Source: Verrucomicrobiota bacterium (GTDB lineage: Bacteria; Verrucomicrobiota; Verrucomicrobiia; Verrucomicrobiales; Akkermansiaceae). Taken from it: a stretch of 6,105 bases of DNA. Made by a program: the position numbers and the translations under genes. Each line of letters begins with the position of its first letter. Within the stretch, counting starts at the first letter, position 1. This document shows, one piece after another, positions 1-6,105 of the stretch. Below the pieces are notes generated by a model. The model ran no database searches. It was given only the letters and a program-made list of their open reading frames with translations, and was not told the origin of the DNA. The stretch covers positions 1-6,105 of the forward strand of contig JAPLUJ010000434.1 of NCBI GenBank assembly GCA_026397695.1. Reading direction: 5' to 3'.

Positions 1-909
1 GATGATGCGCTGGAGCGCGTCGGCGGTGAACGCGATGGCTTCCGTCCACGACACCGGTTTCCACTCGCCGTTTTCGCGGATCATCGGCTCGCGGGCACGG
101 TCGGGCGAGTGCACAAAGCCGAAAGCATAACGTCCTTTGACACATAAATGTCCCCGGTTGACCGGCGCGTCCAGCACCGGGCGGGCCGCCACGATGTGGC
201 CGTCGCGGGTGCCGACATGCATTTCGCAACCGGTGCCGCAATGCGGGCAGGTGGTGCGTTGCCAGCGGCTCGGCACGCCGTGTGTTAGAATGGACTTGTC
301 TTCGAGCGCGCCGGTCGGGCAGGTGTCCACGCACGCCCCGCAACTGACACAGTCGCTCTCGCGCAGGGTGGAGGCTTCCCCGCGGAGGTGCACCGCTGGC
401 CCGGTGCCCCCGAAGCGGAGTTCCCAGACATTCTGGCCTTGGACTTCATCGCAGATGCGCACGCAGCGCTGGCAGGTGATACATTGCGTCATGTCCACGT
501 GAATATACGGATGCGAATCATCCCGGAAACTCCCGGCGTCCTCGCCGGAGAGACTGCCCGTTACGCCATAGGTGCGGAGGAGACTATGAAACTGCTTGTC
601 GGGAAATTCCATCACCGCTGCGGCCGGGTAATTCTTTGCGAGCATCCGGAGTGTGGCATGCCGCTGTTGTTCTATATCCGCAGTGTGGGTTTCGATCACC
701 ATGCCGTCCGCCAACTGAGTGTTGCAGGCGAGCACCGGATTGACCAAGCCACGCACCTGCACCAGGCACAGGCGGCATCCGCCATGCGGTTTGAGCCGCG
801 GATCGTGGCACAGTGTGGGCACATCAAGTCCCGCCGCCTGCAAAGCCGTGAGGATGGTCCCGTGGTTTGCAACGGTGTGCGGTTGGCCGTTGAGGGTTAC
901 TTGTAACAT
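1..909 (-). CDS. Second FdhA-like molybdopterin oxidoreductase alpha subunit (3'-partial), lacking the His-Cys3 cluster motif
   Basis: An uninterrupted frame of 303 codons runs from ATG at 909 to the window edge, so the C-terminal catalytic part is missing. In order: [2Fe-2S] beta-grasp domain (C34, C45, C48, C62); a segment at 88-118 where NuoG-like proteins carry the His-Cys3 [4Fe-4S] site but which here has no Cys; two ferredoxin-type [4Fe-4S] motifs (C143/C146/C149/C153 and C187/C190/C193/C197); molybdopterin-domain [4Fe-4S] motif CPHCGTGC from C221, then C256 in HLCVKG. The layout and motif spacing match FdhA (COG3383-like) proteins, and the residues just before the edge, through WTEAIAF, align with WDEAIEF of the upstream FdhA. 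The start fits the family's opening strand (MLQVTLNGQ); no clear ribosome binding site is seen in the 46-base gap after focA. The residue that binds the metal lies outside the window, so formate specificity is likely from context but not shown. Other molybdopterin oxidoreductases of similar layout remain possible. Confidence 0.88.
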   Translation of the reverse strand, partial: MLQVTLNGQPHTVANHGTILTALQAAGLDVPTLCHDPRLKPHGGCRLCLVQVRGLVNPVLACNTQLADGMVIETHTADIEQQRHATLRMLAKNYPAAAVMEFPDKQFHSLLRTYGVTGSLSGEDAGSFRDDSHPYIHVDMTQCITCQRCVRICDEVQGQNVWELRFGGTGPAVHLRGEASTLRESDCVSCGACVDTCPTGALEDKSILTHGVPSRWQRTTCPHCGTGCEMHVGTRDGHIVAARPVLDAPVNRGHLCVKGRYAFGFVHSPDRAREPMIRENGEWKPVSWTEAIAFTADALQRII

Positions 910-955
910 GCAAACACGTTCACGATATGACCGAGTTGATAAACAGCCTTGGGAA

Positions 956-1774
956 TCATTCCGGTTTTCTCCTGTCACCCAAAAGATAGGCGATCTGCCG
1001 GGGCCGGTTCGGGTGAATGAGTATGATGAAAAGCCCGCCCAGGATGTTGCCGAGTGTGACGGGCAGAATATTGTGGAACATGACCGTCAGGTCCGCGAAC
1101 CCAAGCCCTTTTGCAAAATGACCCGCTGGTATGAGATACATGTTGGCCACACAGTGCTCAAATCCCGAAGCCACGAATGTCATGATGGGCAGCATCACGC
1201 AGACGATTTTTGAAATCACATCCTTTGAGAAATACGACATGATCAGGCCGAGAATCACCAGTATGTTGCAAAAAATGCCTCTTAGGAAAGCCTCGCCGAA
1301 TGGCAGCGAATTCTTGTAATCCGCGACGGTGACGGCCATTCTGCCCGTTGCGGTCAGCGCGTCGCCGTGCCCGAAAACGCCGGACCGGTAAACCAGATAA
1401 GCCGTCAGGACCGCCCCGATCAGATTGCCGATGTAAACCGCGACCCAGCTTCTGAGGAGCTGCCAGAACGAATAATGAAGCGCGATGGCTCCCACGACCA
1501 TGGTGATGTTTCCCGTGAACAGCTCGGCCCCGGCAATCACCACAAAAACGAGGCCGATACTAAAGCAGGCCCCCGCGACAATCCGCCCCATGCCCTGTTC
1601 CATGGCCACCAAAAAAAGATGCGAACCGAAACTGATGTACAGTCCCGCGAGAAAGCCGAGTGTCAGCAATTGCCAGACCTGGGTGTTGGCCTTTTTTATT
1701 CCCAGATGGGAAATCGCGGCGCCAACTTCCTGTGACGTCAGTTGAGGGTTGTAGGTTTTTTGCGGTTCAGACAT
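956..1774 (-). CDS. focA: Formate/nitrite transporter family channel (FocA-like)
   Basis: This is a pentameric inner-membrane channel of the FNT family, which carries formate and related small monovalent anions. The 272 residues match the usual length of about 270-285. Six hydrophobic segments lie near 33-55, 66-88, 108-130, 160-182, 188-209 and 233-254. The family signature VIAGAELFTG (79-88) covers the broken second helix and omega-loop region, with T87 near the gating threonine. GFEHCVANMYLIP (204-216) contains H207, equivalent to the central pore histidine (H209) of E. coli FocA, and N211. RGIFCN (165-170) begins the second conserved region but departs from the classical signature after the Asn. 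The start is well bounded: an in-frame TGA lies two codons upstream of the ATG. No strong Shine-Dalgarno site precedes it. Position between two FdhA-type genes argues for formate rather than nitrite as substrate; that choice is inferred from context. Whether it imports or exports formate cannot be told from sequence. Confidence 0.93.
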   Translation of the reverse strand: MSEPQKTYNPQLTSQEVGAAISHLGIKKANTQVWQLLTLGFLAGLYISFGSHLFLVAMEQGMGRIVAGACFSIGLVFVVIAGAELFTGNITMVVGAIALHYSFWQLLRSWVAVYIGNLIGAVLTAYLVYRSGVFGHGDALTATGRMAVTVADYKNSLPFGEAFLRGIFCNILVILGLIMSYFSKDVISKIVCVMLPIMTFVASGFEHCVANMYLIPAGHFAKGLGFADLTVMFHNILPVTLGNILGGLFIILIHPNRPRQIAYLLGDRRKPE

Positions 1775-1858
1775 GATTCATCATGGATGGATGTTGAGAT
1801 TTGGCAAACTCGTTTTTTCCTATCAGACGGTTTCCGTGTTTTCCTGGATGATGGCGGC
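1775..1858. other. Intergenic gap between fdhA and focA
   Basis: This 84-base spacer is the largest in the window. It is AT-richer than the flanking genes. It holds only a minimal inverted repeat (ACGG-AAA-CCGT, 1827-1837) that is not followed by a T-run in the direction of transcription, so no terminator is called. I see no convincing -35/-10 pair and no strong Shine-Dalgarno sequence ahead of focA. Read-through from fdhA is the simplest interpretation, although an internal promoter cannot be excluded by eye. Confidence 0.5.
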
Positions 1859-4558
1859 TCACAATTTCCCGAGGCGGGCGGCGCAGCACTTGTATTCAGC
1901 GGTGGCGGTGATGGGGTCGAAGACGTCGTTGGTGACGTTGTTAGTCGGCTCCTCGGCGAAATGGAATGGCATCCAGATGATATCGGGCCGGACGCGGTTG
2001 CCGATGACGGCCCGTCCGGTGACTTGTCCCCGCCGTGTGGTCACCACCACTTTGTCATCGGCCTGGATACCGTGATGGGCGGCGGTTGCGGGATGGATTT
2101 CCACAAAATTCCCCGGATCTCTCTGGTGGATGACGGCGGATTTGCGGGTCATGCTGCCGTTGTTGTAATTGTAGAGCGTGCGACCGGTGGAGAGAATCAG
2201 GGGATAATCCTCACAGGGTTCTTCTTTCTGCGGCTGGAACGTGATCGCGTGAAACCGGCCCTTGCCGCGCGTGAATTTGCCCACATGTAAAAACGGCGTA
2301 CCCGGATGATCCGGCGTCGGGCATGGCCATTGCAGGCCGCGCTCGCCGATGCGTGCATGACTCATGCCGCCGAAGATCGGCGACAGGCTGACCATTTCAT
2401 CAAATATCAGCGATGGACTATCATAATGCATGGGATAACCCATGGCGGTGGACACCAAACAGAGAATCTCCCAATCGGCCTTGGCTTCGCCCGGCGGGTC
2501 CACCGCTTTGCGGATCAATTGCATCCGCCGCTCCGAGGCACTGAAAGTGCCATCCTTCTCCGCCCAACACGCACCCGGCAATACGACGTGTGCCAACTTG
2601 GCGGTTTCGGTTAGAAAGATTTCCTGGCAGACCAGCAACTCGAGTTGGCCGAGTTCCTTGATGACCTTGGATTGGTTAGGTTCGGTGGCGACCACATCCT
2701 CGCCGACGATATACAGCGCCTTGAGATCACCACGCCCCGCCGCCGCGATGAAGATCGGCACCTTGCCGCCCTGGTTTTGCGGCAGCGCTACGCCCCATGC
2801 CTGTTCGAATTTCGCCCGCACTGCCGGCTCGGTCCAATCCTGATAGCCGGGCAGCTTGTGCGCCATCGCGCCCATGTCGCAGGCACCTTGGACGTTGTTC
2901 TGGCCGCGCAGCGGGTTGACGCCACTGGCCCATTTGCCGATCTGGCCGCACAGCATGGCGAGATTGGCGATGTTCTTCACGTTGTCCGTACCACACGAAT
3001 GCTCGGTAATCCCGAGGGTATAAAAGATCGCGCTGGGCTTGCCGGTGGCATACATGCGGGCGGCGGCGCGGATCAGTTCAGCCTCGACGCCGCAATAGGT
3101 GGCTGCGGCTTCGATGTTGATAGATTCCAGGTTCTGTTGGAATCCGGCGAAGTCCTCGCAGCGGTTGGCGACAAACTCCAGGTCGGCCAGGCCCTCGTCG
3201 AGGATGCAGCGCAAGATCGCGTTGATGAGCATGTTGTCGCTGCCGGGGCGGTGCTGGATGTGAATGTGCGCCCGCTTCGCAAGCCAGGTTTTGCGCGGAT
3301 CGCAGACGATGAGTTTGGCGCCGCGGCGCAACGCACGTTTCATTTCCAGGCCGATGATCGGGTGCGCGGCGGTGGGGTTGGCGCCGATGAGGAACATCAC
3401 GTCGCAATCCTTGATCTCGCTCACGCTGTTAGTCATCGCGCCGCTGCCAAAAGCCGCCGCCAGACCTGCCACCGTCGGGGCATGGCAACTCGTCGCGCAG
3501 TTGTCCACGTTGTTGGTGGCACCCGCCGTGCGCGCGAGTTTTTGCACCAGATAATTCTCCTCGTTGGGACAACGGGCGGAGGAAATGAAGGCCAGGGAAT
3601 CGGGCCCGTGTTGGTCGCGGATCTCGCGCAGCCGGCGGCCCACAAATTCAATCGCCTCGTCCCACGTCGCCTGCCGGAAGCCGTTAGATGTGCGGATCAG
3701 CGGATGCATCAGCCGTTCGGGGGAGCTGACATAATCCAAGCCAAAGTGGCCCTTGACGCACAGGTTGCCGCCATTGATAGGCGCATCCGGCGTGGAGGTG
3801 ACCCGCACAATCCGGTTGCGTCGCTTATCTACCAGAAGATCCATCTGGCACCCCACACCGCAGTATGGGCAGATGGTTTTGACGCGGCTCAGGTCGCTGT
3901 CGCGGCCGCGGCCCACGGCGTTTTTGTCGAGCATCGCGCCTACCGGGCACACGCGGATGCACCCGCCGCACGCCTCGCATGAGGTCTTGTGCAAATCCTC
4001 GTCGAAGGGCGTTGTGACCTCCGTGCGGTTGGCGCGCCAGGCGAACGTCAGGGCCTCCGCCATCTGCACGGTTTCGCAATACTTCACGCACAGGCCGCAC
4101 TTGATGCACTTGTCGGCGGCGAACAGGATGCCTTGGTTGAGGGTGGTGAAATTCCGGCCGGTGGCCTTGGGCACAACCACCCCGAAGCGGTTCTGATCCG
4201 CGCCGTATTGATAGGCATAATCCTGTAGCCGGCACGCGCCGGATTTATCACAACCCATGCAGGTGGAACAATGGTCGGATAGAATCAACTCGAGCACGTG
4301 TTTGCGCCGCAGCGCGATCTCGTCGTCCTCGGTGACCACCTTCATGCCCTCGGCAACGGTTGCCGTGCAGGACGTGACAAGGCCGCGCGCGCCCTCGACC
4401 CTGACCACGCACATGCGACAACTGCCGATCGCCTCGACGCGCGGGTCGAAGCACAGGTGGGGGATATCAATGCCAAATGTTCGCGCGGCATTGAGCACGG
4501 ACGTGCCTGCGGGAACAGTGACTGTACGGCCGTCAATAGTAAGTGAAACCGTCTTCAT
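1859..4558 (-). CDS. fdhA: Formate dehydrogenase alpha subunit, Mo/W-bis-MGD, cysteine type, with NuoG-like N-terminus
   Basis: This is the catalytic subunit for interconversion of formate and CO2. The 899 residues are the normal length for FdhA proteins with a NuoG-like front end. In order: [2Fe-2S] beta-grasp domain (C36, C47, C50, C64); His-Cys3 [4Fe-4S] motif H96-x3-C100-x2-C103-x5-C109; two ferredoxin-type [4Fe-4S] motifs (C151/C154/C157/C161 and C194/C197/C200/C204); molybdopterin-domain [4Fe-4S] (CPYCGVGC from C230, then C267 with K269); catalytic domain; C-terminal dinucleotide-binding domain from about 780. The metal ligand is C358 (codon TGC at 3487-3485), followed by H359. With R551 in NPLRGQNNVQGA these match the Sec/Cys-His-Arg triad known from E. 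coli FdhF, so formate is the likely substrate and no selenocysteine is needed here. The ATG is supported by a GAGGA site and by the usual beta-grasp opening. The nearest relatives are NAD-linked or ferredoxin/NAD-linked soluble FDHs, fitting the NuoF-like neighbour upstream. It is cytoplasmic: no Tat signal is visible. Confidence 0.95.
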   Translation of the reverse strand: MKTVSLTIDGRTVTVPAGTSVLNAARTFGIDIPHLCFDPRVEAIGSCRMCVVRVEGARGLVTSCTATVAEGMKVVTEDDEIALRRKHVLELILSDHCSTCMGCDKSGACRLQDYAYQYGADQNRFGVVVPKATGRNFTTLNQGILFAADKCIKCGLCVKYCETVQMAEALTFAWRANRTEVTTPFDEDLHKTSCEACGGCIRVCPVGAMLDKNAVGRGRDSDLSRVKTICPYCGVGCQMDLLVDKRRNRIVRVTSTPDAPINGGNLCVKGHFGLDYVSSPERLMHPLIRTSNGFRQATWDEAIEFVGRRLREIRDQHGPDSLAFISSARCPNEENYLVQKLARTAGATNNVDNCATSCHAPTVAGLAAAFGSGAMTNSVSEIKDCDVMFLIGANPTAAHPIIGLEMKRALRRGAKLIVCDPRKTWLAKRAHIHIQHRPGSDNMLINAILRCILDEGLADLEFVANRCEDFAGFQQNLESINIEAAATYCGVEAELIRAAARMYATGKPSAIFYTLGITEHSCGTDNVKNIANLAMLCGQIGKWASGVNPLRGQNNVQGACDMGAMAHKLPGYQDWTEPAVRAKFEQAWGVALPQNQGGKVPIFIAAAGRGDLKALYIVGEDVVATEPNQSKVIKELGQLELLVCQEIFLTETAKLAHVVLPGACWAEKDGTFSASERRMQLIRKAVDPPGEAKADWEILCLVSTAMGYPMHYDSPSLIFDEMVSLSPIFGGMSHARIGERGLQWPCPTPDHPGTPFLHVGKFTRGKGRFHAITFQPQKEEPCEDYPLILSTGRTLYNYNNGSMTRKSAVIHQRDPGNFVEIHPATAAHHGIQADDKVVVTTRRGQVTGRAVIGNRVRPDIIWMPFHFAEEPTNNVTNDVFDPITATAEYKCCAARLGKL

Positions 4559-4564
4559 GTTAGG

Positions 4565-4569
4565 TCCTC
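4565..4569 (-). promoter_or_regulatory. Shine-Dalgarno site for fdhA
   Basis: In the 14-base gap after the flavoprotein gene the minus strand reads GAGGA, six bases before the ATG at 4558. This supports that start codon and suggests fdhA is translated from the same message as the upstream gene. It is the only clear ribosome binding site in the window. Confidence 0.75.
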
Positions 4570-4572
4570 ATT

Positions 4573-6105
4573 TCATTCTTTCATCACCGCCTCAAACCTG
4601 CACACATCGAAACATGAGCCGCAGCGAATACAGACCTCCGGATCGATCACATGCGGCTGCTTCTTATCGCCGCTGATACCATCCACGGGACAACTGCGGA
4701 CGCACACACTGCAGCCTTTGCACAGATCCGCGACGATTGAATAGGACACCAACTCACGGCAGGCGCGCGCCGTGCATTTCTTCTCGCGGACGTGCGCCTC
4801 GTATTCGTGGCGGAAGTATTTCAGGGTGGTGAGCACCGGATTCGGCGCGGTCTGGCCGAGGCCGCAGAGCGACGTGGCCTTCACGCTCAGGGCGAATTCC
4901 TCGAGCGTCTGCAGGTCCGCTTCGGTACCTTTGCCGGTGGTGATGTGCGTCAGGATTTCCAGCATCCGCCGCGTGCCGAGCCGGCAGGGAACACACTTGC
5001 CGCACGATTCAATCTGGGTGAACGCGAGGAAGTAACGGGCCACGTCCACCATGCAGGTGTCCTCGTCCATCACCACCATGCCACCCGAGCCCATCATCGA
5101 TCCGATATTGCCAAGTGACTCGTAATCCACCAGCGTGTCTAACAATTCTGCCGGAATGCAGCCACCGCTCGGGCCGCCGGTCTGCACGGCCTTGAGTTTC
5201 TTGCCGTTGAGGACGCCGCCGCCGATGACGTTGACGAGGTGACTCAGCGGGGTGCCCATCGGCACTTCGATCAGGCCGGTGTTGTTGACCTTGCCGACCA
5301 GCGAAAACACCGCCGTACCAGGACTGTTAGGCGTGCCGATGCTGCGGAACCACTCGTACCCCTTGAGCAGGATCAGCGGAATATAAGTCCATGTCTTCAC
5401 ATTGTTGATGATGGTCGGCTTGCCCCACAGGCCGGCTTGCGCGGGATACGGCGGCCGCGGACGCGGCATGCCACGCTCGCCTTCGATCGAGGCGATGAGT
5501 GCGGTCTCCTCGCCGCACACGAACGCGCCGCAACCGCGTGCGATCATCACGTGGAAATCAAAGCCACTGCCGAGGATGTCATGTCCTAGCAGGCCATACG
5601 CGGTTGCCTGTTCGATGGCGCGCGTCATGTGTTCGATGGCGAGCGGATATTCGTCGCGGATATAGAAGTAGCCGACGTTGGCGCCAATAGTATAGCTGCC
5701 CAGGATCAAGCCCTCGAGCACGCCGTGCGGGTTGCCTTCGAGGATGCTGCGATCCATGAACGCGCCGGGATCGCCCTCGTCGCCGTTGCATATAACATAG
5801 CCATAGGTATCGGGTGCGCCGTGGCCGTTCGCGCCCGCGGCCTGGCGCAGTGCGGTAATGTTATTTGCGGCCATCTCCCATTTGGTTGCGGTCGGGAACC
5901 CGGCACCGCCGCGCCCACGCAAACCCGCTTGTTTGATCGTCTCTATCACCTGCGCGGGTGTCTGCGTCGCCAGCGTTTCCGCCAGTGCGGCATAGCCGTC
6001 GTGCGCAATGTAATCGTCGATCTCACAGGGGTCCACCAAACCGTTTTTGCCGAGGGCCATGCGTTGTTGGTGGCGGTAGAATGGCACATCGTGTTCCTTG
6101 ACCAC
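4573..6105 (-). CDS. nuoF: NuoF/HydB-type NADH-binding flavoprotein subunit of formate dehydrogenase complex (5'-partial)
   Basis: This subunit oxidises or reduces NAD(P)(H) at an FMN and exchanges electrons with the partner FdhA; it should be cytoplasmic. Visible residues number 510. The glycine-rich NADH/FMN motif GRGGAGFPTATKW is at 64-76, and NGDEGDPGAFMDR at 107-119 belongs to the FMN site. CGEETALIASIEGERG (197-212) is the family signature. The N3-type [4Fe-4S] ligands are C368, C371, C374 and C414. A C-terminal two-[4Fe-4S] ferredoxin module has C462/C465/C468/C472 and C492/C495/C498/C502, as in HydB, HndC and related proteins but not in E. coli NuoF. The first in-window codon is a GTG at the very edge. 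The opening residues resemble the linker that follows the thioredoxin-like [2Fe-2S] domain in HydB proteins, so the true start is probably upstream. The gene ends 14 bases before fdhA. Seen: motifs. Inferred: partnership with FdhA. Bifurcating activity is undecided. Confidence 0.93.
   Translation of the reverse strand: MVKEHDVPFYRHQQRMALGKNGLVDPCEIDDYIAHDGYAALAETLATQTPAQVIETIKQAGLRGRGGAGFPTATKWEMAANNITALRQAAGANGHGAPDTYGYVICNGDEGDPGAFMDRSILEGNPHGVLEGLILGSYTIGANVGYFYIRDEYPLAIEHMTRAIEQATAYGLLGHDILGSGFDFHVMIARGCGAFVCGEETALIASIEGERGMPRPRPPYPAQAGLWGKPTIINNVKTWTYIPLILLKGYEWFRSIGTPNSPGTAVFSLVGKVNNTGLIEVPMGTPLSHLVNVIGGGVLNGKKLKAVQTGGPSGGCIPAELLDTLVDYESLGNIGSMMGSGGMVVMDEDTCMVDVARYFLAFTQIESCGKCVPCRLGTRRMLEILTHITTGKGTEADLQTLEEFALSVKATSLCGLGQTAPNPVLTTLKYFRHEYEAHVREKKCTARACRELVSYSIVADLCKGCSVCVRSCPVDGISGDKKQPHVIDPEVCIRCGSCFDVCRFEAVMKE

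Noticed and set aside
388..906. A 172-codon plus-strand frame and a short minus-strand frame (811-584) in the first 900 bases
   Set aside because: Both are shadows of the uninterrupted minus-strand frame from 909 to 1, which carries clear iron-sulfur and molybdopterin-domain motifs.
1..909. The second alpha gene as a pseudogene or decayed duplicate
   Set aside because: The frame is open throughout, all ferredoxin and molybdopterin-domain cysteines are intact, and the Cys-free segment keeps its length; it is cut only by the window edge.
952..962. Palindrome GGAAT-C-ATTCC spanning the focA stop codon
   Set aside because: At most four pairs with a three-base loop; likely chance, with no T-run and no repeat elsewhere in the window.
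1827..1837. Inverted repeat ACGG-TTT-CCGT between fdhA and focA as a possible terminator
   Set aside because: The stem is only four base pairs, it cannot be extended, and no T-run follows it on the minus strand.
2645..3982. A 445-codon open frame on the plus strand opposite fdhA
   Set aside because: It lies wholly antisense to a well-supported FdhA, its translation is Ala/Arg/Val/Asp-rich with no recognisable motif, and long antisense frames are expected opposite GC-rich genes.
6103..6105. GTG at the window edge as the true start of the flavoprotein gene
   Set aside because: It coincides exactly with the end of the window, has no upstream context, and the following residues resemble an internal linker of HydB-type proteins, so the gene is treated as 5'-partial.

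Overview
The window is a compact stretch of bacterial DNA read entirely from the minus strand. It holds four genes in transcription order (high to low coordinates): a NuoF/HydB-type NADH-binding flavoprotein subunit (6105-4573, start outside the window), a complete cysteine-type formate dehydrogenase catalytic subunit with a NuoG-like iron-sulfur front end (4558-1859), a FocA/NirC-family formate channel (1774-956), and the first 303 residues of a second, divergent FdhA-like molybdopterin oxidoreductase (909-1, running off the window). Gaps are 14, 84 and 46 bases, with no credible terminator in any of them, so this looks like one operon.

Functionally the first two genes form the core of a soluble, cytoplasmic NAD(P)-linked formate dehydrogenase. 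Formate (or CO2, in reverse) reacts at a bis-molybdopterin-guanine-dinucleotide centre in FdhA. Electrons then run along its [4Fe-4S] and [2Fe-2S] chain to the FMN of the NuoF-like subunit, where NAD is bound. The flavoprotein also carries a C-terminal two-cluster ferredoxin module and a His/Cys motif typical of HydB/HndC proteins. This leaves open whether the complex also exchanges electrons with ferredoxin (bifurcation or confurcation). A NuoE-like [2Fe-2S] subunit would be expected just upstream, outside the window. FocA would move formate across the inner membrane to or from the enzyme.

The most unusual part is the second alpha subunit. It keeps the N-terminal [2Fe-2S] ligands, the two [4Fe-4S] ferredoxin motifs and the molybdopterin-domain [4Fe-4S] motif, but the segment that should hold the His-Cys3 [4Fe-4S] cluster has none of the four ligands. 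The two alpha subunits are diverged in sequence, so this is not a recent tandem duplication.

The organism is probably an anaerobic or facultative bacterium with formate metabolism and a moderately GC-rich genome. The sequence does not fix the phylum. Sparse Shine-Dalgarno signals and the gene types would fit the PVC/Verrucomicrobia-Planctomycetes side of the tree or other anaerobes, but this is a weak guess. No RNA genes, mobile elements, CRISPR arrays or long repeats were seen.
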